A stretch of 64,000 bases of DNA from NCBI RefSeq assembly GCF_963855985.1, contig NC_087118.1, positions 7,440,001 to 7,504,000 of the forward strand, given 5' to 3'. Source of the stretch: Ostrinia nubilalis. Its lineage: Eukaryota; Arthropoda; Insecta; Lepidoptera; Crambidae. Positions 41,939 to 53,245 of the stretch are shown here, piece after piece. How positions within the stretch are numbered: position 1 is the stretch's first letter; every line of letters begins with the position of its first letter. The notes beneath the pieces are model-generated. The model was not told the origin of the DNA and searched no databases. It worked only from the letters and a program-made list of their open reading frames with translations. The position numbers and the translations under genes are program-made.

Positions 41939-42410
41939 TCGCACTACCGAATTCCAACTGGCTACTCAGGGCAAACACCACCCTCTACCAGAATACAGCC
42001 ACAATATTCTAGTACAGTCTCCACTCTTAAGACCTTACTACTCAGCAAGATCCGACTAAACCACCCAGGAGTACCGTAGGTACTATTGCACCACACTATC
42101 CGCAGATACCACAGGCAAACACTTATTTCCACCGAGCTACGCTACGGCATCCTGGTACAGTCTCCAACCCAACGAATTAAGAACATCCAATCCAACTATT
42201 CTTCACTTACAATTTCAAAGAATGATACTGGGCCCTCAGGCATCTTCCTATCACGGTCATGTTGCATACTCAATACACGCTTGTTATTAGGAATCCCAAA
42301 CACAAACTACGTTCTCCAAATCGCCTGCCAAGCGTGAAGACTTATGACAAAACCTGCTGGTCTATACCAGCAGCGGACCTCAAAGGTCTGTTGATGATGA
42401 TGATAAGAGG
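41939..42410 (+). repeat. Degenerate repeat with TGATGATGATGA tail
   Basis: Continues the repeat interrupted by the LINE tail and ends CAGCAGCGGACCTCAAAGG then CTGTTGATGATGATGATAA, which resembles RTE-linked 3' ends. Not coding. Confidence 0.5.
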
Positions 42411-43600
42411 ATATAAATTATTGAATCGTTTAATGTAAATCCGCAGGTGCTCTTGACGCTCATTATTCTAGCGCTTAAGCAATGTTTAAAGCTAATGTTT
42501 TATCAGTTTATTTCTAGTATAAATCATTTAATTGATAATTAGCATATTTATCAGTAAATGAATTGTAATTCTTAACGAAAATAACGTTCTTCTTAAACCA
42601 GAAACCGTGAGGGACTTCAAAGATTTAAAACTATCATATTTTACTTGTGTGTAATCTTGTAGTTGTATTGTAATTTACTAACGTAGATTCTAAGAACTTT
42701 GTTACTAATACTTTTATGGCCCATGCTTAAAATAAATAACTTTTATTTTATTTATTCAAGGATATTTGAAACTTTATCAATGAATCTCAAAATTTTGCCT
42801 GATTTCGGGATTCAATTCAAGCTTATTTAAGAAAATATTATTATGTGTAAAACATTATCTTTTCTTAAATATTTCAAACTTAAAAGGAATGTGCAAGTAC
42901 CAAAATATCAAGTAGTATCTTCCTGCCTATATACAATTAAGTGCTGTTGAAGCATTGTTTAATAAATAAAATTAAATATGTTGTAAACCATTTTCATTTA
43001 TGAAATAAAACATTTCATTTTTCATTTTCACTTTTTATTCCCAATTCAACATTAAACAAATTATATGCAAGATAAGTAAACATTTTATTCTTTAAGTACT
43101 CATCAGATTTTAGAGCGCTGACAACTAAAACTATTGCATTTATTTTCACTCCACTAATACTTTTCCTTTTTTTATTTTTTTTTTTCATAGTATTCCCATT
43201 GAATTACATTTAAAGAACATTGAATAATTAATTGAACTAATATAATTTACATTTAAGTTACAGTAAACATTATACCGCTTTATCCAATTTAATGAAAACA
43301 CTTTTTTTTTCACACACAATGACATACAATTTTACGACTTGCTCAAATTGCCTAAGGTGGTACATGTCATACACACCAGCCTGTCGGGTGACTAATCCAA
43401 CTACGAGCCACTTAGACATCGGGCAACTCGTCCTTATAAGTGTTCTACGGCTAGCGTTGTTTCATCAAATATTCTCAACACAATGCCGGTGACCCCATAC
43501 TAAATTACACGGTCATTAATTCAATGAATTAATTAAACAACGATAAAGGTGGTCAATATACGCACATTTCATTGCTAAAAATGTGTTAAGTATGATTTTT
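42411..43600. other. AT-rich stretch without gene
   Basis: Several short frames are random-looking. Nothing recognised. Confidence 0.6.
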
Positions 43601-43605
43601 GTCAG

Positions 43606-43891
43606 TGTTGCGGAGAAAAACTCTGGAGCCGGTTTGGTAAAGTTGTATTTGTACTACACGCAGTAGATGTTGCTTTTACATTGGTTCGAGAGAGAGTGGT
43701 TTCAATGGTCGCACTCGTGCACAGCTCGGACGGACGCGCGTAGCGCCATCTATGATTCCTTGTTTAAATCATTTCGTAAACTGTAAATTGTACTGTTAGT
43801 TCTTATAAAGCAAGATGAATTATAGATGGCGCTTTACAAACATTTGTTTTATAATAATATAGGTAGATGGCGCTAACCTGGGTTCGGAACA
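43606..43891 (-). repeat. 3' LTR of the Pao element
   Basis: 286 bp and intact. It shows the undisturbed hAT target GAGAGTGG at about 43692-43699. Confidence 0.95.
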
Positions 43892-44400
43892 TGCTCCCCC
43901 CTTGAAATAGTTAAATAATTTAATTTTAAGTATTTAAATTGTTGTATTTAAAGTGTATTAATTGAGTGTACCTACTAAGTTAAGTGTTTACATTATTAGG
44001 TTTAATTGCTACAATAAATTGAAATCTAAATTACTTGTGTATTGTTAATTTGTTTGAAATAAGTTACCTACCTATCTATGTACCTACTCTGGTATTTCAA
44101 TGAAACCCACACAACTTAAGCATTTATTGAAGTTTCACAAATAAATATTGGCATTAATGATAATGTACTAACTAATGCAATACAGTTAAGTACTATCTAA
44201 TAATATGAAATTATACTGTATGAGTTTAAGATACATTTGCTTGAAACAAGTATTACACAAAATGAAATATGAGTCTAAGTTACATTTGGTTACAGGCAAA
44301 ATGGTTATAATATAATAGTATGATACTCTAGATATTTTAAGTTATTTTCAATGATAAATAAGATACAAGAAAGGTTAATACATAATGTTATTTAAGTAAG
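43892..44400 (-). other. Pao 3' non-coding region
   Basis: In sense direction this lies between the polyprotein stop at 44401 and the purine tract at 43892-43903. It is AT-rich. No envelope-like frame is present. Confidence 0.6.
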
Positions 44401-47400
44401 TTAATTATTATCTAATATTGGTAGAGGACAAATCTTCGGGAAGGACAGCTTGATGGTGGAGCCCTGGGATGTCTTCAGTGTGGCAACGCGAGTCACGCCG
44501 TCGCCCCCGGGGTGTGTCTCGATGATCCTTGCCAGTCTCCACTGGCATGGTGGAGTGTGCTTGTCCTTGATGAGAACTACGGAGCCCGCTGCCAGCGTGG
44601 GTCCCTTGGAGCTCTGCCACTTGCCTCGTTGTTGGAGTAGCCCCACGTAGTCTCTTGAGAAGCCCTTCCAGAAAGATTGGTAGATCTGTTGGAGTTGTTG
44701 AAAGTATTTAAGTCGGTTGGTTGGGACTTCGTCGTATTGGTAATCCGGCAGTGCCACTGGAGTTCTTCCTATTAGGAAGTGAGCTGGTGTAAGGACTTGG
44801 AATATTTCGGAATCGGAAAAAGGAATGGGACATAAAGGTCTGCTGTTAAGGATGCCCTCTATCTGAATTAAAATTGTTGAGAAACCTTCATAGGTAAGTA
44901 GACTTTGTTTTAGGACACGCTTAAGATGATATTTACAACTTTTGACAGCGCCCTCTGCCAAACCATTCATGTGAGGTGAGTAACTAGGTACAAACTTCCA
45001 TTCGATACCTTGCTCGGTGCACGAAGTTGTCAATTCGTTAGAGTTCGTGTTAAGAAAATCGTATAGCTCCCTTAACTCCCTGTCAGCACCCCGAAAGGTG
45101 GTGCCGTTGTCGCTCACCACCACTCGTGGCTTCCCGCGTCTAGCTATGAACCTTCTGAACGCCGATAGGAAGCTGTGAGTTTCTAGACCTGTAACAAGTT
45201 CAATATGTACGGCCTTCGTTGAAGAACATATAAAAATGGCAATATAGGACTTGTAAGTTTTGCAACCACGTCCCTGCCTGTCTTTGAGTAGAAATGGACC
45301 TGCATAGTCTAGTGCCACAGTGTAAAATGGCGGCGCCGGTTGCACTCTGTGACCTGGTAGGTCGCCCATAATAGGCGTCGGTGTATGTGGCTTGGCTCTG
45401 AAGCAAGGTACGCATTCTCTAAAAATGTTATTGGCTAAAAGCTTACCCTTGATAGGCCAGTACTGCTCCTTCATGCTAGACAGCAGCAGCTGGGGTCCTG
45501 CATGCATGAGGCGGACGTGCTCGTTCCTCATAATTAGTTTGGTTAATGTGTGATTGCTGTGTAGTATGATGGGGTGTTTTTTGTCAAATTCGTAGTGTGA
45601 TTGACTAAGACGTCCTCCCACCCTTATAAGATCATTATCCATAAATGGTTTAAGACTCAAAAGTTTTGAGGTTTTAGGTAATTGTGAGTTATTTTTAAGA
45701 AGTTTGTATTCGTTAGGAAATGATTCTATTTGTGTAAATATTATTAGTTTATTGGCAGCTTGCCTTTGCTCTTGGCATGAAATTGGCCCTGTAATTTTGT
45801 GGGTTTTATTTTTGCAGTTGTGTAAAAACCTTAGTACGAGTGCAAATATACGAAATAGTTTCGTGTCACTGGACCACCTTGAAATTAAATTGTTTATGAA
45901 TGTGTTATCGTTAGCCTTATTTTGTGTTGTGTTGCATAATGTTTTGCATGGGGAATGTTTTGCCTTTAGCTCAATTAATTCTTGGGTTTGTTGTTTATTT
46001 TGAGGCCACTCACCTTGTGGTTTACTCAAAAATGTTGGTCCTTCAAACCAAAACTTAGAGGTAGTTGTGCAGTTAACTAATTTGTCAGGTAAAACCCCCC
46101 TTGAAAGCAAATCTGCTGGGTTTTCATTACTAGGAACCCAGCGCCATTTGGACTTGTCTGTTAGAGCTTGAATCTTGGTAACTCTGTTGGCTACAAATGT
46201 ATTTAGCTTGTGAGGTTCTGTCTTTATCCACGCTAACGTGATAGTCGAGTCGGACCAGTATTGAATGTCGTTTATAGGGACTTTGAGTGATGACTGCAAA
46301 TCCTTCATATTGACTGCCAACAATAACGCCGCACTCAATTCGAGGCGGGGTATAGTTTGAGTTTTTAGTGGTGCTACTCGTGTTTTTGAAAATAATAATC
46401 GAACTAGAGTTTGGCCTTGTGCATTGGTTGTAAGCACATAAATGGCCGCCCCGTAAGCTTGTGTGGAGCTGTCTGCAAACCCATGTAATTGGAAAGTTAT
46501 ATAATTGCTTATTGTAACTACTCTGGGAATCTGTAATAATCTTAGGTATTGAAGTCCATTGTAAAATGTTAACCAATCTTTTAAAAGAGTTTGTGAAATA
46601 GGTTGGTCCCAATCCGACCCGTCCACCCATAGTCGTTGAATGAAGCATTTGGCAAGAATTAGGCATGGGCCTAATAGACCCAAAGGGTCGAAGATACTTG
46701 AAACTCGAGATAAAATAACTCGTTTTGTTACATTATTTGGTATAGGTTGCAAATTAATTGAATAATTCAAATTGTCGTTTTGGTTTGACCATTGAAGTCC
46801 TAATATTTTGTGCAAGCTATCCCCTGGTTGTCCGAGTTGGACGCTTTGTGATGTTGTACTTTCTGTTTGTGTAGGTAGTGCTTGTTGAATTTGTGATGAA
46901 TTAGTTTTCCACTTACGTAGATGAAAGTTGGCTGTGCGCAGGACTCTGTCTACCTCCAGGGCGACCTGCGTGATTCTGTGCTCATCGTCACCTGAGAGAA
47001 GTAGGTCATCAGCGTAGAACTGCTCCTCGATCGCTGCGGCCGCTGCGGCTGCCACCGGCAACTCGGCTGACGACCGTGCTGCATCTGGAAGTTGTTGCAA
47101 AGCAGTGCGAGTTTCTTGTGCCAAATGCAGTAAGCAGCGTGTTGCAATGTGCGGCGCAGGTTTCAGCCCAAAGCTGAGTGTTGTTAATTTGAAAGTTTGA
47201 AGCTCATGGTGAGGCTCCTCCCTCCACAGAATGCATTGCAGAGGTTGTTGATCAGCATTTATGTGTATGCAACAAAACATTTTACGTATGTCGGCGTTAA
47301 TTACATATTTGTGCAATCGAAAACGTAATAAAATGTGATTTAGTGTATCCTGTTTGATTGTGCCCTTGTGCAAAATATCATTCGGAGAATACCCGGACGA

Positions 47401-49719
47401 AGTTGGACAAGAAGCATCGAAAACTACTCTCAGGGGTGTGGTAGACTTCTCTAGGTTGACAACAGCATGATGTGGTAAGAAATTAAGCGGGACGTCAGAG
47501 GAAGTACATTTCTCCATGCGCCCTGTTTGTTCAAATTCTCTCATAAATTGAATATACATTTGCTTAAACTCATCGTTTTTTGAAAATTTTCGTTCTAATG
47601 AATGGAATCGTTGTTGGGCAATGTGCTTAGATTGACCCAAATTACTAATAGGAAATTTGAATGGTAATTGTATTACAAAGTTGCCCTCAGCATTGCGAGT
47701 GTGTGTCATGAACACCTTCTCACATACTTTGTCATCATAGGACACTTGATCATTATGGGGAGTGAATGGATTGTCACCACATTCCTCCATTTCCCAGAAA
47801 TGTTTTAATTGAGTTTTTAATGATAAATTGCATCGTACCTGTATGGGACTTGCTAAAGACCCTGATACTATCCAGCCCAGCTTTGTCTTTTGTAATATAG
47901 GACAGCCCTCTCCCAGACTATGCCTTCCAAAGCACAATAAGTTGTAAAATAGCTCAGCGCCAATGAGTAGGTCAACCTCACCCGCTGAAGAGAAGTTCTC
48001 GTCTGCCAATTTGATGTGAGCTGGAATGTTCAAAAGTTCAGTTATTTTTGGTGAATTATAATTTGGTAGGTTACAAATTTGTGGCACAATTAAACAAGTC
48101 AGCTTTGTTTGAAATTGTCTATCATTTGACTCAATATTGAGGTTACAATATTCTTTTATTTTGGTTGAAGTATCATTGAAACCTATCACTTCCATATTGA
48201 CATTTCGTTTGGCTAGTTTCAACAATTGAAAGGCCTTTTCTGAAATAAAATTGGATTGTGAGCCACTATCTAGTAAGACTCTCAAGTTGTGGGTTTGATG
48301 TCGCGAGTCGTATGCTCGGACCATTGCTGTAGACAAAAATACAATTTTTTGATTTTTGGTTGGTGCGGTGACCGCATTATTATGTGTATGAGTATTGATT
48401 GAACCTGCATTTGCTGCTGGCTGTACATGTTCCCTCACTGGCACTTGGTTATTTGATTTATTGGTTTGGTGAGAGTGCAGCGAGGTACTTGAAATTGGTT
48501 GTGCAACATGCATTGTAGAAGGAGTCACACTATCAATATGTAACAGTGTGTTGTGCTTACCTTTACAGTACTTGCAGTGCGAAGAGCGACAATTGCTCAC
48601 ATTGTGATTGTTGCCTAGGCAGTTTGTACACAAATGAAATGATTTTACAGCCCTATAGCGTTCCCTTGCATTCAGAGCCAAGAAATTGTTACATTGGTTA
48701 AGATAGTGCCTACCTTTACACTGCGGACACGAAGGATTTACAATTGGCTTTGAGGATGTGGTTACCAAACTTTTCCGTGCCTCCGGGCCCCCAGGTTTAG
48801 TGACATTCAAGTTGTCGAGAATGTCAGCTCGCCTCCGTATAAAGTTTTTGAAGTCCTGCAACGAAGGTAGTACATTTGAGCTTTGGTTTTCCTCCCATGA
48901 TCGTTGCAGCGAGGAAGGTAATTTGTTCGACATAAAATAAATGATAATTAAGTCCCAATCATCAATGGGAATGTTAAGTGTGTGAAGTGATCGCAGATGT
49001 TTGTTTATATTATCAATTAATGCTCTAAGTGACTTGGCATTTTCAGATGAAATAGATGGTATTTCAAAGAGAGATCGAAGGTGATTTGAAACTAGTAAGC
49101 GAGGGTTGTTGTAGCGTTCACACAACAGCCTCCACGCCATTTGGTAACCATCAGATGTGTATTCTATCGAATTGACAACCTCGAGAGCTCCGTCCTTCAG
49201 ACAACTGCGAAGATATTTAAACTTTTGTATTGATTTTAATGAACTCTGATTTATTAAGGCATCGAATGTCTCCCTAAATTCAAGCCATTCCCTAAAGTCA
49301 CCGCTAAAACTGGGTAATGCAATTTCTGGAAATTTAATGGAGTCAATACATTCACTACTATGAGATGGTTTGGCTTCAGGTTCATCATTGTCGTTTCTAA
49401 AGGCCATAACCAGGCCTTTGGCCTTGGCTAGGCTCTCAAAGTAAAGCTCCTCGAACTTTTCACGTTCGAGGAGTTGAGAACTGGTGTCCTCGGACAGGCA
49501 CTCTAATTGCATCTGAATTGTGTCAAATTTCTCATAAGTTGATGTAACATTTTCTATGCGAAACTCAAGGTTTAAAATATCATCTGCAGTTAATGGAGTT
49601 GCTAAATTATCTATGAAATTGGTGAATTGGGTAAGTTTACCCTTAAATGCTGCTCTACTGCGTGAAAGTTGAACAATGTCGTTGGGAAAAGTTTTGTCTT
49701 GTGACGTCATTTTGAACAA
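44401..49719 (-). CDS. gag-pol (BEL/Pao): Pao gag-pol polyprotein, intact
   Basis: 1,772 codons without a stop. Residue positions are approximate. Gag region 130-300 (IALPSFSGDFREWLEFRETF); zinc knuckles 331-395 (CPQCKGRHYLNQC, CTNCLGNNHNVSNC, CKYCKGKHNTLLH); protease LLDSGSQSNFI near 483; reverse transcriptase with VVFDASCPTSSG and catalytic FYADDLLLSG near 901; Pao-specific region IFDPLGLLGPCLI; RNase H GFADSSTQAYGAAIYV near 1081, SDSTITLAWI, NPADLLSRG; integrase zinc domain HVRLMHAGPQLLL; integrase triad in LDYAGP (near 1470), VSDNGTTF (near 1537) and NGLAEGAVKS (near 1589); C-terminal Pao domain near 1680-1765. All key residues are present. The product would package RNA, copy it and insert the DNA copy. 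Such elements lack or carry env; none is seen here. Confidence 0.97.
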   Translation of the reverse strand: MFKMTSQDKTFPNDIVQLSRSRAAFKGKLTQFTNFIDNLATPLTADDILNLEFRIENVTSTYEKFDTIQMQLECLSEDTSSQLLEREKFEELYFESLAKAKGLVMAFRNDNDEPEAKPSHSSECIDSIKFPEIALPSFSGDFREWLEFRETFDALINQSSLKSIQKFKYLRSCLKDGALEVVNSIEYTSDGYQMAWRLLCERYNNPRLLVSNHLRSLFEIPSISSENAKSLRALIDNINKHLRSLHTLNIPIDDWDLIIIYFMSNKLPSSLQRSWEENQSSNVLPSLQDFKNFIRRRADILDNLNVTKPGGPEARKSLVTTSSKPIVNPSCPQCKGRHYLNQCNNFLALNARERYRAVKSFHLCTNCLGNNHNVSNCRSSHCKYCKGKHNTLLHIDSVTPSTMHVAQPISSTSLHSHQTNKSNNQVPVREHVQPAANAGSINTHTHNNAVTAPTKNQKIVFLSTAMVRAYDSRHQTHNLRVLLDSGSQSNFISEKAFQLLKLAKRNVNMEVIGFNDTSTKIKEYCNLNIESNDRQFQTKLTCLIVPQICNLPNYNSPKITELLNIPAHIKLADENFSSAGEVDLLIGAELFYNLLCFGRHSLGEGCPILQKTKLGWIVSGSLASPIQVRCNLSLKTQLKHFWEMEECGDNPFTPHNDQVSYDDKVCEKVFMTHTRNAEGNFVIQLPFKFPISNLGQSKHIAQQRFHSLERKFSKNDEFKQMYIQFMREFEQTGRMEKCTSSDVPLNFLPHHAVVNLEKSTTPLRVVFDASCPTSSGYSPNDILHKGTIKQDTLNHILLRFRLHKYVINADIRKMFCCIHINADQQPLQCILWREEPHHELQTFKLTTLSFGLKPAPHIATRCLLHLAQETRTALQQLPDAARSSAELPVAAAAAAAIEEQFYADDLLLSGDDEHRITQVALEVDRVLRTANFHLRKWKTNSSQIQQALPTQTESTTSQSVQLGQPGDSLHKILGLQWSNQNDNLNYSINLQPIPNNVTKRVILSRVSSIFDPLGLLGPCLILAKCFIQRLWVDGSDWDQPISQTLLKDWLTFYNGLQYLRLLQIPRVVTISNYITFQLHGFADSSTQAYGAAIYVLTTNAQGQTLVRLLFSKTRVAPLKTQTIPRLELSAALLLAVNMKDLQSSLKVPINDIQYWSDSTITLAWIKTEPHKLNTFVANRVTKIQALTDKSKWRWVPSNENPADLLSRGVLPDKLVNCTTTSKFWFEGPTFLSKPQGEWPQNKQQTQELIELKAKHSPCKTLCNTTQNKANDNTFINNLISRWSSDTKLFRIFALVLRFLHNCKNKTHKITGPISCQEQRQAANKLIIFTQIESFPNEYKLLKNNSQLPKTSKLLSLKPFMDNDLIRVGGRLSQSHYEFDKKHPIILHSNHTLTKLIMRNEHVRLMHAGPQLLLSSMKEQYWPIKGKLLANNIFRECVPCFRAKPHTPTPIMGDLPGHRVQPAPPFYTVALDYAGPFLLKDRQGRGCKTYKSYIAIFICSSTKAVHIELVTGLETHSFLSAFRRFIARRGKPRVVVSDNGTTFRGADRELRELYDFLNTNSNELTTSCTEQGIEWKFVPSYSPHMNGLAEGAVKSCKYHLKRVLKQSLLTYEGFSTILIQIEGILNSRPLCPIPFSDSEIFQVLTPAHFLIGRTPVALPDYQYDEVPTNRLKYFQQLQQIYQSFWKGFSRDYVGLLQQRGKWQSSKGPTLAAGSVVLIKDKHTPPCQWRLARIIETHPGGDGVTRVATLKTSQGSTIKLSFPKICPLPILDNN

Positions 49720-50129
49720 TTGTGTAAAATTTGGTTAGAAATTGTAAGTAAGTAAGATAGAGGGTTTGTTGTGAAATAATAAAAGGAACCAGCTCACTCT
49801 CCTTTAGAAGCTCGAAGTCGTCTTGGCGTGGTCTTGGTTGCACGTAGAGGTTATGCACGCTTTATCTTCCGGCGGCGTCGAAAAATTGATGAAAATATCC
49901 AAGCGTCGCCCCCGGGCGTCGCACGATGGAACCAGCTCACTCTCCTTCAGAAGCTCGAAGTCGTGTTGGCGTGGTCTTGGTTGCACGTGGTGCACGTGCA
50001 CGTTTTTTCTTCCGGCGCGGCGGCGGCGCAATCGGCGGACGGCGGCGTCGAAAATTGGATGAAGTATCCAAGCATCGCCGTCGGGCGTCGCACGCAGGCA
50101 CCACGTAGAGCACAGGGGTCACCAAAATT
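49720..50129 (-). repeat. Pao leader with tandem duplication and primer site
   Basis: Two copies of a unit of about 143-168 bp (49785-49927 and 49928-50095) share GGAACCAGCTCACTCTCCTT, GAAGCTCGAAGTCGT and GGCGTGGTCTTGGTTGCACG. In sense direction the primer site TGGTGACCCCTG is the complement of about 50112-50125, a few bases behind the LTR. The tRNA it pairs with is not settled here. Short upstream frames exist in the leader but are not supported as genes. Confidence 0.8.
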
Positions 50130-50223
50130 TGTTGCGGAGAAAAACTCTGGAGCCGGTTTGGTAAAGTTGTATTTGTACTACACGCAGTAGATGTTGCTTT
50201 TACATTGGTTCGAGAGAGAGTGG

Positions 50224-51427
50224 TAGAGATGAGACGTATTTACTAGAACAGATCCACACACTAGGTATTTTACAGTACTAAGTGGCACCTATTCCAATTT
50301 TTAAAATACTTGATCCACCTAGTATTTTTTAAATTACACGATTTCCGACCCTACCATCAAAGTAATAGAGGTTATTATTGCATAATACGTAGTCGTGTAT
50401 TACACGCACCGCGTATTTCTCGCTAAGTATTTTTTAAATTACACGATTTCCGACCCTACCATCAAAGTAATAGAGGTTATTATTGCATAATCCGTAGTCG
50501 TGTATTACGTGCACCGCGTATTTCTCGCTAAGCTTATGTGCGAACGTAGAGATTCACTCCGTCTCTGTCTGACAAACAAATTTGAGCGCAGGCAGGTGTG
50601 AGATAGGAATAGGTGTTTGATGTATTACGTAATTTAAACTCTATTTGTACACAGGTAAGGTTTTGAATATTTTAATTTTTGTTCTCTCTCATCCAGCTCA
50701 CTCCTTGTTGACTAGCCGGTAAAAAACCAGTTTTTATTCTTCCGACAGGTTTGTTTTGGTTTGTTGTCACGCGTCCGTGATAATTGCATAATTTGTATTG
50801 AAATAGTAATTTGATAATTAGATTAAATTGGAATAGTTTTCGAGTGTTGATTAGATAGAATTTAACTCCTGTTTCTGAGAAGTTACCCGCTAAAATACCG
50901 GTGGTGACAAAAGTTCCCAGAAATTTTTGGTAGTAGATGACCCATGGGGAGTTTTGTCACCAAGATTTTTTGTCTGTGTTTCTTTGTCAATTTGGGCGTG
51001 TTCCTTTACATGTATGGAGATTTGCTATTTTTGACATCAACGTTGATAAATTTAGCGATATCTGTGATATTTCTTTAATCTGTAAGCGTTTTGTGAGCGA
51101 TGTGAAAAAATGTTGAAATGGAACACTCTCAGTTTGACATGAGCCGTCACACGTCCGATTTTTGAAGTGTTTATTTTTTATAGAAGAAACATTCTATTCT
51201 ACAAGTTATTCAATTTCAAATTGCATTATTAATACTACGGTTGTATCTTTTCAAAGAAAATTGTATTTTAAAGTCATAATACGTGGATTAGTCCGCACTC
51301 CGCACTAGTCGCGTCAAGTATGGTAAATTACTACGTACTAAGTGGAACAGGTATTTGGATCACGTATTAATAAATACTTGGAATAGGTGCACCTAGTATC
51401 AAATTTACCTAGTATAACCCATCTCTA
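50224..51427. mobile_element. Non-autonomous hAT element, 1,204 bp
   Basis: Ends TAGAGATGAG and the complement of TAGAGATGGG, fitting the hAT end consensus. Flanks GAGAGTGG (50216-50223 and 51428-51435) are an 8-bp target duplication, and the empty site is in the other LTR. The motif CACCTAGTAT recurs near both ends. A 105-bp tandem duplication lies at 50321-50530. No transposase. Confidence 0.93.
50321..50530. repeat. 105-bp tandem duplication
   Basis: Two copies (50321-50425 and 50426-50530) with about three differences, starting AGTATTTTTTAAATTACACG. Inside the hAT. Confidence 0.9.
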
Positions 51428-51632
51428 GAGAGTGGTTTCAATGGTCGCACTCGTGCACAGCTCGGACGGACGCGCGTAGCGCCATCTATGATTCCTTGTT
51501 TAAATCATTTCGTAAACTGTAAATTGTACTGTTAGTTCTTATAAAGCAAGATGAATTATAGATGGCGCTTTACAAACATTTGTTTTATAATAATATAGGT
51601 AGATGGCGCTAACCTGGGTTCGGAACAGTCAG

Positions 51633-52376
51633 ATTAAAATTGCCCTATGTTTGTATTGCCCTATGGCACCAGATGCCTTTTGTAAACTATGTTTTGAGTA
51701 CCTAGTTAAATATACTGCCGCTATCGTAAAATGCCTCCAAAACAAATCGTTTTCTATTAAATGCCCAAAAAAAAACTAATAACAAATAGTAAATAAACAT
51801 CAAAGAAACCCTGGCGGAACCGCCACCAACAAGCCCGGCCCAAACTCTATTGATGAACAGAATCTGTCGCTATGGATATCCTCAGGGGAAGCATCCATCC
51901 ATCTAGGAGACAACGTCCTCTGGCTAAAACGCAAGTTCTACCCTGCTGGGACCGCGCTCTTGTAGAAAGATCTTAGATTCGATTACTTACCTTGAATATT
52001 CAAAACGATTACAAATTACCATCTGTTCCATCCTATCGATTTTCATTGTTTTATTTGCAGCACAATGAGAGCAATGAATGCTATATGAAATGGTGACAAT
52101 CCACTAGTAGGCCTTCAAAGAAGCGCTTCATGCACTCGACCCATGAAGTCACGGTGAGAGCCAGTGACAACAACACTTATTTCTGTGTCCAAATGACGAT
52201 AACATTTCTGAGGTAACCAGATCAGTCATGCGGCTTAACCCAGATACTCCTGAAACTTTTTATACTTGTCAATTTTTATAAATTTTTAGTATGTTTCTAA
52301 ATAGAGGTCAAGTGTCCACAGAAAAATATTAGAAAAATTCTTGGTCAACTGGAAAAGCCGGAAAATGGGTGGTGTT
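51633..52376. other. Unassigned stretch
   Basis: No supported gene. A somewhat GC-richer segment at 51800-51960 is not recognised in any frame. Confidence 0.5.
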
Positions 52377-52984
52377 TTAACACCTGGTCGGAGAATGGAC
52401 TACTACTACGAGAAAAAATTATACTATGATTTTGCTAGGTTCAAGAGTTAAAAACGAGTTGTAAGTTATACTCATTTATTTAAAAAATACCAAAATCATA
52501 TTCAGAGGAGGTAGGAGGATGGTAGAGACATAAATCATAGCCTAGGATGTTTTAGTATGTGGCGCATATTTTACACCAAATTGATTTATTCTTGCGAATT
52601 TTACATGTCAGTTGCGTGTAGTACTCGTAAGTAAAGTAGAACATAGGGATGTAAGCTCCGTGGACCCTGGTTGTGGCGCCATTCTTCATAAATATTGTTT
52701 CGGAGTATGACTTTGGCACAGAACTTTCACAGAAGGTACTTGCACTATATTGCATTGTTGTAATTGTGATTGCGCTAGGTACGTTCATGGCAGAAGAACT
52801 AACTGCATTGGTGACATCATTAGATTCATTACGTCTTACTTTAAAAAAATCAGAGCTCGGACTGTTATCATCTTTATCTGAAGAAGACTTGTCGTACTGT
52901 ACCTACTTCTGCCTCGGCTCTAAGTTGAGAACCTGGAGTTCACGAAAAATAGCAATAGAAAACTTACACGTATAAGTAGTAATG

Positions 52985-53135
52985 CAGAATCAACGGATGA
53001 ATATTCTGGTGAAGAAAACCACGTTACCTTACAAAATCTTCCAGGTTATAGTTAGATAAACGGAACCAGGCTAACCTGGAAGATTTTGTAAGGTAACGTG
53101 GTCTTCTTCACCAGAATATTCATCCGTTGGTTCTG
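52985..53135. repeat. Hairpin with 64-bp arms
   Basis: Arms 52985-53048 and 53072-53135 differ at two positions; the loop is 23 nt. The right arm is the piggyBac-like coding text and the left arm is its inverted copy. Confidence 0.9.
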
Positions 53136-53245
53136 TATTAGCATTTTCTGGTGGTAAAATTGCTATGTAATTCGGTATCTGAGCATCGTCGTCAATGTTT
53201 TCTAATACGTCTACAATTCGTGAAGTCTCAGCGGTCTTTTATATC
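53086..53245 (-). pseudogene. piggyBac-like transposase N-terminal fragment
   Basis: The minus frame reads RIVDVLENIDDDAQIPNYIA, then LPPENANTEPTDEYSGEEDH and VTLQNLPG. This acidic start (PPENAN...TDE.SG.ED...NLPG) is typical of a group of insect piggyBac-like transposases. It ends at the inner edge of the hairpin. The DDD catalytic domain is absent. Confidence 0.7.

Larger units (their letters stand above)
43606..51627 (-). mobile_element. Full-length BEL/Pao retrotransposon
   Basis: LTRs of 286 bp at 43606-43891 and 50130-51627 (the latter split by a 1,204-bp hAT plus 8-bp duplication). In sense direction they read TGTTCCGAACCC to CTCCGCAACA. I see no difference between the two LTRs. GTCAG flanks both sides (43601-43605 and 51628-51632), a 5-bp target duplication. 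Sense order: LTR, primer site, leader with tandem duplication, one long polyprotein, purine tract AAGGGGGGAGCA (complement of 43892-43903), LTR. It is young and apparently complete. Confidence 0.97.
50130..51627 (-). repeat. 5' LTR of the Pao element, split by a hAT
   Basis: LTR text is 50130-50223 and 51436-51627. Together with the target it equals the 286 bp of the other LTR. The hAT lies in the promoter-side LTR and so may affect transcription of this copy. Confidence 0.95.

Noticed and set aside
43892..44400. An envelope gene behind the Pao polyprotein
   Set aside because: The stretch is short and AT-rich, with stops in all frames and no membrane segment.
49804..50031. Leader frames of the Pao element as genes
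   Set aside because: They lie in the duplicated leader and repeat because the DNA repeats. No independent support.
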